The translations under genes and the position numbers were made by a program. A DNA stretch of 64,000 nucleotides, taken from the NCBI RefSeq assembly GCF_005222675.1, contig NZ_STGE01000019.1:248001-312000 (forward strand). The letters run 5' to 3'. This stretch comes from Mycolicibacterium sp. CR10 (lineage in GTDB: Bacteria > Actinomycetota > Actinomycetes > Mycobacteriales > Mycobacteriaceae). The stretch's first letter is position 1. Each line of letters starts with the position of its first letter. The notes beneath the pieces were generated by a model. It was not told where the DNA came from. It made no database searches and saw nothing but the letters and a program-made list of their open reading frames with translations. Below are positions 44,986-53,003 of this stretch, in pieces.

Positions 44986-46451
44986 TGCCGTGCCACCGTG
45001 CGCTCGACCGTGTCGAAGACATCCATCTCAACCTGCTCCAGCCGTTGGGCGAACGTGTGTCCGCTGTACGGGAACTGTGTGACCACCTTCCCATTGGGAT
45101 GGCGGAAGTAGTTGTTGCAGTTGGCCATCCACACCGTTCCTTGCATAGCGTCCTGAATCTCGGCATTGAAGGCGTCGTGCACCCCGCGCTTGACCTCGAC
45201 CGCATCGAGTGACCGGTGGACCATGTGATCGAGGACGCGACGGATGAACTCCGCCTGCGCCTCCTCGATGTAGATGATCGAGGTGACGCCATTGGTGTTC
45301 GGCCCGTAGAGCGTGAACAGGTTCGGGTATCCCGGCACCGCGGTGCCGAGGTAGGCCTCGGCACCGTCTTGCCAGTCGTCGCGCAGTCGCCTGCCGCCGC
45401 TCCCGTACACGTCGAGGCTGCACAGATAGTCGGCGGCCTTGAACCCGGTGCCGTAGATCACGGTGTCGGCTTCGTGCTCAGTGCCGTCCGCGGTCACCAG
45501 GCCGCGTTCGGTGAATCCCGCAATCGGAGAGGTCTCCAGGGAGACGTTTGGCAGCGCGAACGTCGGGAACCACGTGCGGGATTGCAGCGGACGCTTGCAG
45601 CCCACCGGATAGTCGGGGAGCAGCTTGGCCCGCAGGTCCGGGTCGGCGACCTTGGCCATCAGGTAGTCGTTGGACACCTTCGTGAGGTACTTCGTCACCT
45701 CGGAGTCGACACCGAAACTGGCTGCCTCGTAGTCCTCGAACGCCTTGTCCCGCAGCTTGCGTGCTTCGCCCGGTTCCCGCGCGAAGAGTGCCTGCTGTTC
45801 GGCGGTGAACGGCTCGTCGACGCGCGGCGCCACCCAGATCGGGGTGCGTTGGAACACGGTGAGGCGCGCGGTCTCCGCGGCGATCGCCGGAACGTACTGG
45901 ACGGCGCTGGCACCGGTGCCGATGCAGGCGACCCGCTGGCCCGCAGTCGATGTCGAATGATCCCAGTTCGATGAGTGGAAGGCCCGTCCCCGGAAGCCCT
46001 CTGCGCCCGGAATGTCCGGGATGTTCGGCACGTCCAGCATGCCGACAGCGGTGACGATGACGTCGAACTCGTGGACCACGCCGTGGGCGGTCGTCACCGA
46101 CCACCGCCGCGTCTCGTCGGACCATCGCAGCGTGGTGATACGGGTGCCGGTCACCAGGTGATCGTCGAGGCCGTGGTCTGTTGCCACCGCTTCCAGGTAG
46201 CTCAGGATCTCTGGCTGGTTGGCGTAGGTCTTGCTCCAGTACGGGTTGAGCGCGAACGAGAACGAATAGAAGTGCGACGGCACATCGCAGGCCGCACCCG
46301 GATAGGTGTTGTTGCGCCAGGTCCCGCCGAAGCCGTCACCGCGGTCGAAGATCGTGAAACCGTAACCTGCACGCGCCAACTGGATACCCATTGCGATGCC
46401 ACCCGGGCCGGCTCCGATGATGCCGACGGTCGGCTTGCCGTCCGGTGTCAC
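44982..46451 (-). CDS. Baeyer-Villiger-type flavin monooxygenase
   Basis: A 489-residue flavin monooxygenase. FAD site GIIGAGPGGIAMG at the N-terminus; the Baeyer-Villiger fingerprint FxGxxxHxxxW is present as FRGRAFHSSNW (near residue 155); the NADPH site is CIGTGASAVQ; later YGTGFKAADYL. These enzymes insert oxygen next to ketones, giving esters or lactones. GTG start at 46451, three bases after the aldehyde dehydrogenase stop. It probably cleaves a ring or side-chain ketone in this pathway. Confidence 0.88.
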   Translation of the reverse strand: MTPDGKPTVGIIGAGPGGIAMGIQLARAGYGFTIFDRGDGFGGTWRNNTYPGAACDVPSHFYSFSFALNPYWSKTYANQPEILSYLEAVATDHGLDDHLVTGTRITTLRWSDETRRWSVTTAHGVVHEFDVIVTAVGMLDVPNIPDIPGAEGFRGRAFHSSNWDHSTSTAGQRVACIGTGASAVQYVPAIAAETARLTVFQRTPIWVAPRVDEPFTAEQQALFAREPGEARKLRDKAFEDYEAASFGVDSEVTKYLTKVSNDYLMAKVADPDLRAKLLPDYPVGCKRPLQSRTWFPTFALPNVSLETSPIAGFTERGLVTADGTEHEADTVIYGTGFKAADYLCSLDVYGSGGRRLRDDWQDGAEAYLGTAVPGYPNLFTLYGPNTNGVTSIIYIEEAQAEFIRRVLDHMVHRSLDAVEVKRGVHDAFNAEIQDAMQGTVWMANCNNYFRHPNGKVVTQFPYSGHTFAQRLEQVEMDVFDTVERTVARQ

Positions 46452-46454
46452 GCG

Positions 46455-47915
46455 TCAGTCACCGTCCAATGCCGGCAGCTTGCCCGCACTGACCACCGAC
46501 TGCAGTTCGGTGTATTCGGCGAGGCCTTCCTCGGCGAACTCCCGCCCGACCCCGGATTGCTTGAATCCGCCGAAGGGACTGGAGATGTCGAGCATGTACA
46601 TGTTGATGCCGTAGGTGCCGGTGCGGACCTGACCGGAGATCTCCAGCCCGTGTGCCACGTCCTTGGTCCACACCGACCCGGCCAGCCCGTAGTCACTGTC
46701 GTTGGCGATCCGGACGGCGTCGCGCTCATCGGAGTACTTGATGACGGTCAGCACCGGCCCGAAGATCTCCTCACGCGCGATCGTCATGTCGTTGCTCGCA
46801 TCGGCGAAGAGCGTCGGCCGGACGTACCAACCCCTGCCGACCGGTGAATCATCGCCGCCCAGAACCAGTGTGGCGCCCTGGGTCTTGCCAGACCGGATGT
46901 ACTCCTGCACGCGGTGCTGCTGGCGCTGCGACACCAGTGGACCGATGTCGGTCTCCGGGTCGGCCGGGTCGCCCACCACGAGGGCAGCCATCATCTCGGC
47001 CATCGCGTCGACGAATTCGTCGTGCCTGCTCTCGCTGACGAGGATGCGTGTCTGGGCCACACAGGCCTGGCCGTTGTTCATCAGGCCGGCAATCTTGAGC
47101 CCGGCCACCGTCTTGCCGATATGGGCGTCGTTGAGGACGATCGCGGCGGATTTGCCACCGAGCTCGAGGCTGCAGCGCTTGAGTTGCGCCCCGCACCGCG
47201 ACGCGATGTGTCTGCCCGTCGCGGAGTTCCCGGTGAACGCGATCTTGTCGACGCCGGGGTGCCGCACCAGCGCCTCCCCCACGTCGCGACCGCCGGGCAC
47301 CACAGACACGACTCCCTCTGGCAGGCCGATCTCCTCGATCATCTCGGCGACCCACAGCGAGTCCAGTGGCGTTTCCGGTGCGGGCTTGACGACCACCGTG
47401 CATCCGGCGATCAGCGCGGGAATCAGCTTGGGCATCAACAGGTTCTGCGGAACGTTCCACGGAATGATGATCCCGACGACGCCCACTGGAACTCGGCGCA
47501 GGTGTACCTCTCCGAGGATTCCGTGGCGTCGCTCGGCCCACGGGTACTTCCGGGCTTCCTGCGCCGCGAGGTGCATCATCGACGCCGCGCCCGCGGCCTG
47601 TCCCAGCCGGCTGAAGCTCCTGGGCGAACCCATCTGTGCGGTGATCAGATCCGCCATGTCATCGAGGTGCGTCGAATACACCCCGGCCAGGTTCTCCACC
47701 GCGGCGATCCGCTGCGCGTGCGTCATGCGCGGCCAGGGCCCGTCGTCGAACGCGGCCCGCGCGGCGCGCACCGCCGCATCCACGTCGTGGGCCGATCCGG
47801 CGGCGGCGTGCGCGATGATCTCCTCGGTGTGAGGTGAGACGACGTCGATGGTGCCGCCGGCGCCGTCCTGCCACCTGCCGCCGACGAATATCTGTTCGTA
47901 CGAGCGCACGTTCAT
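46455..47915 (-). CDS. aldehyde dehydrogenase
   Basis: A 486-residue NAD(P)+-dependent aldehyde dehydrogenase: IIPWNVPQNLLMPKLIPAL near residue 145, catalytic Glu in LELGGKSAAIVL and catalytic Cys in NNGQACVAQTRIL (near residue 285). ATG 47915 overlaps the Rieske gene stop as ATGA; the open frame continues upstream to 48416 only as antisense-like noise. It should oxidise an aldehyde produced by the pathway. Confidence 0.92.
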   Translation of the reverse strand: MNVRSYEQIFVGGRWQDGAGGTIDVVSPHTEEIIAHAAAGSAHDVDAAVRAARAAFDDGPWPRMTHAQRIAAVENLAGVYSTHLDDMADLITAQMGSPRSFSRLGQAAGAASMMHLAAQEARKYPWAERRHGILGEVHLRRVPVGVVGIIIPWNVPQNLLMPKLIPALIAGCTVVVKPAPETPLDSLWVAEMIEEIGLPEGVVSVVPGGRDVGEALVRHPGVDKIAFTGNSATGRHIASRCGAQLKRCSLELGGKSAAIVLNDAHIGKTVAGLKIAGLMNNGQACVAQTRILVSESRHDEFVDAMAEMMAALVVGDPADPETDIGPLVSQRQQHRVQEYIRSGKTQGATLVLGGDDSPVGRGWYVRPTLFADASNDMTIAREEIFGPVLTVIKYSDERDAVRIANDSDYGLAGSVWTKDVAHGLEISGQVRTGTYGINMYMLDISSPFGGFKQSGVGREFAEEGLAEYTELQSVVSAGKLPALDGD

Positions 47916-48883
47916 CGCGGGCCTCCCGCGTAGGACTGCTGCGCCCAGTTCCTGAACTCGGTGATCGCGGACTCGCCGCGCGCCAGTGCGGGCTTGTCGC
48001 GGTAGATCTTTGCTTCCCAGATGGGGATGTCCTGCTCGATCTGCGTGCAGAAGTCGCGGGCGAAGCCCATCCCCATCCGCGTGTTCTCCCCCGTCTGCGG
48101 GTCGAGGGCGACGAAGAACGTGTACCGCGCGTCCACGAATTCGCCGTCGATCGGCGTCACGGTCAGCAGCGTGCACGATCTGCCCAGACCGCGGTGCCGC
48201 ACGACGTCGATCCCCATGCCGAACAACTCGGAGTCCACCGCTCCGGACACCGGACCGCGGGGGGTCTCGAAGTTCACCTCGGCCACGGCACGAAACTGGT
48301 GGCCGTCCTGCTCGACGTCCAGGTTTCCGAACGCCGAGACCCCGTGCACCGTGGCGAAATGTGCGATGTCGACGGTGTTCTCGAAGACTTCCTGCGGGTG
48401 CGATCGGAACCGCCATCGCGCCTCGTCGGGTGCGTAGAAGCTGAAGGCAGCGTCATCGGCCTCGGGGATCTTGGGGAGCTCCCACTCGGGCTCCCCGCCA
48501 TCGGGCGCATGCCAGACGAAGATGATGCCCGCCCGTTCCACGGTCGGCCAGGCCCGCAGCCTCGCCACCCGGTTGGGCGCCTTGGTGTAGGGGATCTCGA
48601 CATTGACGCCGCGGCCGTCGAACGACCAACCGTGGAAGGGACAGACCACACAGTCATCACGCACCGTGCCACCCACGGCGATGTCGGCGCCCAGATGCGG
48701 GCAGTAGGCATCGAGCACATGGACCGCGCCCGACTCGCCCCGGTAGCAGATCAATTGACGGCCGAAGTAGCGCAGCGACGTGACCTCTCCCGCCGCGACG
48801 TCGCGGCTGTATGCCACCTGGAACCACCCCTTGGGATAGTCCGAGAAGGGGAAGCGACGTGCCGCCGCAGATACCGCGGTCAT
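47912..48883 (-). CDS. Rieske non-heme iron oxygenase (KshA/DAF-36-like)
   Basis: A 323-residue oxygenase subunit. The Rieske 2Fe-2S site is CPHLGADIAVGG and CPFHGWSFDGRG (CxH plus CxxH, 17 residues between). The mononuclear iron site is ENTVDIAHFATVHG (near residue 180), with the two His and a later Asp. This arrangement fits ketosteroid 9-alpha-hydroxylase or cholesterol 7-desaturase-like monooxygenases, which oxidise polycyclic substrates. ATG 48883 with AAAGGTG upstream is taken; upstream frame lacks family content. It leads the leftward operon; a reductase is not encoded nearby. Confidence 0.88.
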   Translation of the reverse strand: MTAVSAAARRFPFSDYPKGWFQVAYSRDVAAGEVTSLRYFGRQLICYRGESGAVHVLDAYCPHLGADIAVGGTVRDDCVVCPFHGWSFDGRGVNVEIPYTKAPNRVARLRAWPTVERAGIIFVWHAPDGGEPEWELPKIPEADDAAFSFYAPDEARWRFRSHPQEVFENTVDIAHFATVHGVSAFGNLDVEQDGHQFRAVAEVNFETPRGPVSGAVDSELFGMGIDVVRHRGLGRSCTLLTVTPIDGEFVDARYTFFVALDPQTGENTRMGMGFARDFCTQIEQDIPIWEAKIYRDKPALARGESAITEFRNWAQQSYAGGPR

Positions 48884-48907
48884 CGCTGCACCTTTCAACG
48901 CCGGGTA

Positions 48908-48959
48908 AAAGTGTTTTGATGCTATCATAGGAAAAAAGACACTTTGGACTACATTTGTA
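48908..48959. promoter_or_regulatory. divergent Rieske/GntR control region with three dyads
   Basis: This AT-rich stretch holds AAAGTGT (48908-48914) with ACACTTT (48939-48945), TGAT-GCT-ATCA (48917-48927), and TACA-TT-TGTA (48950-48959). On the minus strand TATGAT (complement of 48924-48929) is a good -10 for the Rieske operon and overlaps the middle dyad, as expected for a repressor site. The adjacent GntR protein is the likely ligand. Confidence 0.5.
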
Positions 48960-49000
48960 ACGTCTGAAGTGGGTAATTGAAGCGCATAGGAGTTAAATTG

Positions 49001-49033
49001 GTGGCAGCCCCAGGCAGAGTGGGCGTCGCATGA
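49001..49033 (+). CDS. possible 10-residue leader peptide coupled to the GntR gene
   Basis: The strong AGGAG at 48988-48992 is eight bases from a GTG at 49001 that opens a ten-residue frame ending TGA at 49031-49033. That stop overlaps the GntR ATG (49030-49032) as ATGA. The same AGGAG is too far from the GntR ATG to serve it directly. The short frame may therefore load ribosomes for the regulator; it could also be chance. Confidence 0.35.
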   Translation: MAAPGRVGVA

Positions 49034-49848
49034 CGACGGTCGGCGTGGGCCGTGACCATCGGCGACGGTTGACATCCCCGCGGATCGCCGAGGTGGTCGC
49101 CGACGAGTTGCGCCGCCAGATCGTGGACGGCGAACTCGAAGACGGGGACCTTCTTCCACCGCAGGCGGTTCTGGTCGAGCGGTTCAACGTCAGCCTGGTC
49201 TCCCTTCGAGAAGCCCTGCGAATACTCGAGACCGAGGGTCTGGTCTCTGTCCGGCGCGGCAACCAGGGCGGCGCCGTCGTCCACGCCCCGACCAAGACCA
49301 GCGCGGCCTACATGCTGGGGCTGGTGCTCCAGAGCGAGCATGTGCTGCTCGATGACCTCGGCGCCGCGCTCCGGGAGCTCGAGCCCAGCTGCGCCGCTCT
49401 TGCCGCGCAGCGCCCCGACAGGATCACCACGATCGTCAAGGAGTTGGCACGGCTCAACACCGCGATGGCTCACCACCTCGACGACGGACCGGCCTTCACC
49501 GATCTCGGTCGGCAGTTCCACCACGCGCTGGTACACGGGTGCGGCAATTCCACGGTGACGGCCGTCGTCGGCAGCCTGGAGTCATTGTGGGGCAGTCACG
49601 AGCGGCGCTGGGCCGAACACAGCGCCGCAAGCGGCGACTACCCGTCGACCGCCGACCGGAAGGCGGTGTTGAAGGCTCACACCGCGCTGACCGCCGCCAT
49701 CGAAAGGGGCGACTCCGAGCTGGCACGGCGCACCCGCATGCGGCATCTCGCGGATGCCCAGACCTCTGTGCTGTCCGGGAACGCCCCGCAACGCATCGTG
49801 GCGACCTCGACACACGACCTGACACCATCCAGTGACTGGCGCCTCTAG
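49030..49848 (+). CDS. GntR-family regulator, FadR/FCD class
   Basis: A 272-residue regulator. N-terminal winged helix: RIAEVVADELRRQIVDGELE, then LPPQAVLVERFNVSLVSLRE and ALRILETEGLVSVRRGNQGG. The FCD domain has DLGRQFHHALVHGCGNSTVT with metal-ligand His. It is divergent from the Rieske operon and followed by the SDR/acyl-CoA dehydrogenase genes; it likely regulates both arms in response to a pathway acid or CoA ester. Confidence 0.9.
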   Translation: MTTVGVGRDHRRRLTSPRIAEVVADELRRQIVDGELEDGDLLPPQAVLVERFNVSLVSLREALRILETEGLVSVRRGNQGGAVVHAPTKTSAAYMLGLVLQSEHVLLDDLGAALRELEPSCAALAAQRPDRITTIVKELARLNTAMAHHLDDGPAFTDLGRQFHHALVHGCGNSTVTAVVGSLESLWGSHERRWAEHSAASGDYPSTADRKAVLKAHTALTAAIERGDSELARRTRMRHLADAQTSVLSGNAPQRIVATSTHDLTPSSDWRL

Positions 49849-49873
49849 GTAACTGCGAAATACGGAGGTGCAC

Positions 49874-50611
49874 ATGGCTTCACGTGCGGAAGGTTCGCGA
49901 AACGCCTTGGTGACCGGCGGCAGCGGAGGCATCGGCAAGGCGTGCGGCCGTAGACTCGCCGACCTCGGCTACGACGTCGTCCTCACGGCCCGCGGCGAAG
50001 GTCCGCTCCGCGCAGCGGCGGAGGAGATCGGCGCACGATGGGTGGTGGCCGATGCATCGGATCCGGCCGGATTCGCGCCTGCACTGGCCGATCTGACGCA
50101 CCTGGATCTCCTGGTGCACGCCGCCGGAACGCTCGGAGGCACCTATGCCCGTAAGCAGACCTTCGATCAGTGGCGTGCCACCATGTCCGCCAATCTCGAT
50201 TCCTGCTTCGTCGTGACGGCCGCCGCTCTGCCGTTGATGCGGCCCGGGTCCCGCTTCATCTTCATCTCCTCCTCCGCTGCACACGAACCGATGCCGGCGC
50301 GCACCGCCTACTCGGCGTCGAAGGCCGGCATGAACGCCTTCGCACGGGCATTGGCGCTCGAGGTCGACCGTGACGGCATCAACGTCAACATCGTGACGCC
50401 CGGACCGGTGGAAACCGAAATGCTGCAGGATGTTCCGTTCGAGATGTATGCCATCACCGCCGCCGACGTTGCCGACGCAGTCGCGTGGCTCGACACCGTG
50501 GCAGCATCGGTGGACCTGCCGGAGGTTCGGCTCAACGCCGTCACCCGGGGCCCGTCGGCGCGCCCGCCGATCGTTCCTCTGGAAGCCCAGCGGCGCGCTG
50601 CCGGGCCCTGA
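49874..50611 (+). CDS. short-chain dehydrogenase/reductase (SDR)
   Basis: A 245-residue SDR: NALVTGGSGGIGKACGRRLA cofactor motif, HAAGTLGG in place of NAG, active site SSSAAHEP with Ser, and TAYSASKAGMNAF. ATG 49874 is placed five bases after GGAGG; a GTG within that site is not plausible. It follows the GntR gene by 25 bases and probably shares its transcript. Confidence 0.88.
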   Translation: MASRAEGSRNALVTGGSGGIGKACGRRLADLGYDVVLTARGEGPLRAAAEEIGARWVVADASDPAGFAPALADLTHLDLLVHAAGTLGGTYARKQTFDQWRATMSANLDSCFVVTAAALPLMRPGSRFIFISSSAAHEPMPARTAYSASKAGMNAFARALALEVDRDGINVNIVTPGPVETEMLQDVPFEMYAITAADVADAVAWLDTVAASVDLPEVRLNAVTRGPSARPPIVPLEAQRRAAGP

Positions 50612-50684
50612 TCCCGTCGTCGTCCATCCGCGATCTTGACGCCGCCTCTCCCTACTCCCTATCTTTATAAAGAAAGGGGATTGC

Positions 50685-50930
50685 GTGCACATCGGGCCGT
50701 CTGCGGACCAGCTCCACCTGCGTGACGCCGTGCGCGAGGTGCTAGCGGCTGAGTGCCCACTCACGCTCAACCGGCACACTCACACCAATCATCAAGCATG
50801 GCAACCGTTGTGGAAGACCATGGTGGCGCTCGGCTGGACGGGCCGGCCCGACGCGGGCTCGCCGACGACTACCTCCGAGGTTCAGCGCAACATCATCGGC
50901 GAGCGCCTGCTCGGATTGCCGAAAGGGTGA
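50685..50930 (+). pseudogene. internally deleted acyl-CoA dehydrogenase remnant (81 residues)
   Basis: The 81-residue product begins like an acyl-CoA dehydrogenase (DQLHLRDAVREVLAAECP; LWKTMVALGWTG) and ends like the C-terminus of one (SEVQRNIIGERLLGLPKG). The joint is near residue 57 (about 50853). The roughly 300 middle residues, including the FAD and substrate sites and catalytic Glu, are missing, while the frame is intact. An AAAGGGG site precedes the GTG start, and the stop overlaps a GTG of the next gene, so it may still be translated. It is either a relic of a third family member or a retained small protein. Confidence 0.75.
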
Positions 50931-50935
50931 CGATC

Positions 50936-52081
50936 GTGGACTACGACCTCGGCGAAGACGCGGGTGCCCTCAGGATGCGGCTGCGGGCGTTGATCCGTGA
51001 TCAGGTGCCGCCGGGCTTCCTCGGCGCCTTCACCAACGACCCGCAGGACCTCGCCACCACGCAGGCGTTCTGCAAGCTTCTGGCCGACGAGGGACTGCTG
51101 ACGCTGGCGTGGCCGAAAGAGCATGGCGGCGGCGGGGGTTCGGTGTGGCAGCAGACCGTACTGCGCGAGGAGATGTGGGCCCACCACGAGCCGCGGGGAG
51201 CCCAGTACATGGGTGTGAACTGGGTGGGCCCCGCGATCATGCGCTACGGCACCCCGGCGCAGAAGCAGCAGCACCTGACCGCCATCTCCTCCGGTGAGGT
51301 CATCTGGTGCCAGGGATTCTCCGAACCCGAGGCCGGCTCCGACCTCGCGTCGATGCGCACTCGCGCACTGCGTGACGGCGACGGCTGGGTGGTCAACGGG
51401 CAGAAGATCTGGACGTCCTACGCGCAGATGGCCGGTTGGTGCGTGCTCGCGACGTGTACGGACCCGGCCGCCGCCGGCGGCAACAAGCACACGCTGTTCC
51501 TGCTGCCGATGGACCGCGACGGGATCACGGTCCGCCCGATCAGATCGATGCTGGGACCGCACCACCTCAACGAGATGTTCTTCGACAATGTCCGGGTGTC
51601 CGATGCCGAGGTACTCGGGGAGGTGGGCGGCGGCTGGCAGGTGATCCGCGAGGCCCTGGCGTTCGAGCGCGTCGGTATCGCCCGCTATGCCCGCTGTGAG
51701 TCGCTGCTGGAGCGGCTTCGCGCCGCTCTGGGCGACGGTTGGAACGAACTGCCCGAGTCACTGCGCAGCCGGTGGGTGCGCGCCCTCGCCGACCTGCGGG
51801 TCGCGCGGCTGCTCGCCTACCGGGCGGTGTCACTGCAGCACGACCCGGCGGCACCGGCGGCCGCCAGTTCGGCGCGGATCGCCACCACGACCTGCGACCA
51901 GACGGTCGCCGAGCTGCTCTTCGACGTCCTCGGTGCCGGTGCGCTGGACAGCGGACCCGGGTCGGCACTGGACGGGGCCGTCGAGGATCACTGGCGCTAC
52001 GCACAGGCGGCGACGGTCGCGTCGGGCACGATCGAGGTGCAGCGAATGGTGGTCGCACGCGATGTTCTCGGAGGTCGCTGA
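50936..52081 (+). CDS. acyl-CoA dehydrogenase, probable alpha-type subunit
   Basis: A 381-residue acyl-CoA dehydrogenase: GLLTLAWPKEHGGGGGSVWQ, CQGFSEPEAGSDLASMRTRA, VVNGQKIWTSYAQMAGWCVL, and the C-terminal SGTIEVQRMVVARDVLG. GTG 50936 is preferred because AAAGGG lies eight bases upstream; a GTG at 50927 overlaps the preceding stop. It is followed within one base by a second, shorter dehydrogenase, the arrangement of heteromeric enzymes used in mycobacterial steroid side-chain breakdown. The substrate is probably a bulky CoA ester. Confidence 0.9.
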   Translation: MDYDLGEDAGALRMRLRALIRDQVPPGFLGAFTNDPQDLATTQAFCKLLADEGLLTLAWPKEHGGGGGSVWQQTVLREEMWAHHEPRGAQYMGVNWVGPAIMRYGTPAQKQQHLTAISSGEVIWCQGFSEPEAGSDLASMRTRALRDGDGWVVNGQKIWTSYAQMAGWCVLATCTDPAAAGGNKHTLFLLPMDRDGITVRPIRSMLGPHHLNEMFFDNVRVSDAEVLGEVGGGWQVIREALAFERVGIARYARCESLLERLRAALGDGWNELPESLRSRWVRALADLRVARLLAYRAVSLQHDPAAPAAASSARIATTTCDQTVAELLFDVLGAGALDSGPGSALDGAVEDHWRYAQAATVASGTIEVQRMVVARDVLGGR

Positions 52082-52082
52082 C

Positions 52083-53003
52083 ATGGAAACCTCGCTGCCG
52101 CAACACATCCACGAATTCAGCGTGGTCGCCCGGGAACGGTTCGACCGGGTCGGGGGTCCGCAGGCCGCCCTGTCTGCCGAACTGGACGACGGCCCGAGGC
52201 TGGCGTCGGCGCAGGCGCTGCGCGACATCGGCGCCGCGGAACTGGCGCTCCGCGATGATCCCGACGACACGCTCGCAGCGGCGGTGCTGTGCCGTGCGGC
52301 GGGCGCGTCACTGCTGCCCTACCCCGTCGTCGACGAACTCATGTCCCTCGGCGGAAGTCGGCTCGCGCTCGTCGACCCGCGGGTCGCGCGCGTCGACCAC
52401 GGCGACCTCCCCGGCGCCTGGCTGCTCGCCGATCTGGACGGAACCGCCTACACCGCAACACTGACGACGCGCACCGGCGGAAAGCTCGGGCCGTTCCTGG
52501 TTGCTGCCTCCGACCTGTCGCCGACGGGAAGTGTGCCCCAGACCGATGTCAGCCTGCACCTCATCCTGGACTCCTGGCGCCTGCTCGGCGCGCTCGAGCG
52601 TGCCCTGACCATCGCGCGCGACCACATCAGGGCGCGTACCCAGTTCGGCAAGACCCTCGCCGAGTTTCAGGCGGTGCGCTTCACGGTCGCCGACGCGAGC
52701 GTTGCGCTGCGGGGGCTCGCGGAGCTCGCCAAATTCACGATCTCGCGGTGGAATTCGGTACCGACGCCCATCGGCTGGACCGATGCGCTGATGCTCAAGA
52801 TGAAGGCCGCCGAGACAGGTGTGCAGCTGATGCGCACCTGTCATCAACTGCTCGGCGCGCTCGGCTTCTGCGATGAATCCGACATCAGCGTCATCGATCG
52901 GCACATGCAGCCTCTGCTGCGGCTGCCCGCCGGCGCCGAAGCCCTGGCGTTGCGATTGGTGCCCGAAGCCGGCCGCGGCCATGTGGAGACCCTGTTCTCG
53001 TGA
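52083..53003 (+). CDS. acyl-CoA dehydrogenase, probable beta-type subunit
   Basis: A 306-residue, shortened acyl-CoA dehydrogenase. The N-terminal helical domain is divergent (QHIHEFSVVARERFDRV); the C-terminal domain is clear (ERALTIARDHIRARTQFGKT; LAEFQAVRFTVADASVALRG; LGALGFCDESDISVIDRHMQ). ATG 52083 has GGAGG eight bases upstream. It lacks the QGxSEPxAGSD-type segment, which fits a partner subunit that needs the preceding gene product for activity. Confidence 0.86.
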   Translation: METSLPQHIHEFSVVARERFDRVGGPQAALSAELDDGPRLASAQALRDIGAAELALRDDPDDTLAAAVLCRAAGASLLPYPVVDELMSLGGSRLALVDPRVARVDHGDLPGAWLLADLDGTAYTATLTTRTGGKLGPFLVAASDLSPTGSVPQTDVSLHLILDSWRLLGALERALTIARDHIRARTQFGKTLAEFQAVRFTVADASVALRGLAELAKFTISRWNSVPTPIGWTDALMLKMKAAETGVQLMRTCHQLLGALGFCDESDISVIDRHMQPLLRLPAGAEALALRLVPEAGRGHVETLFS

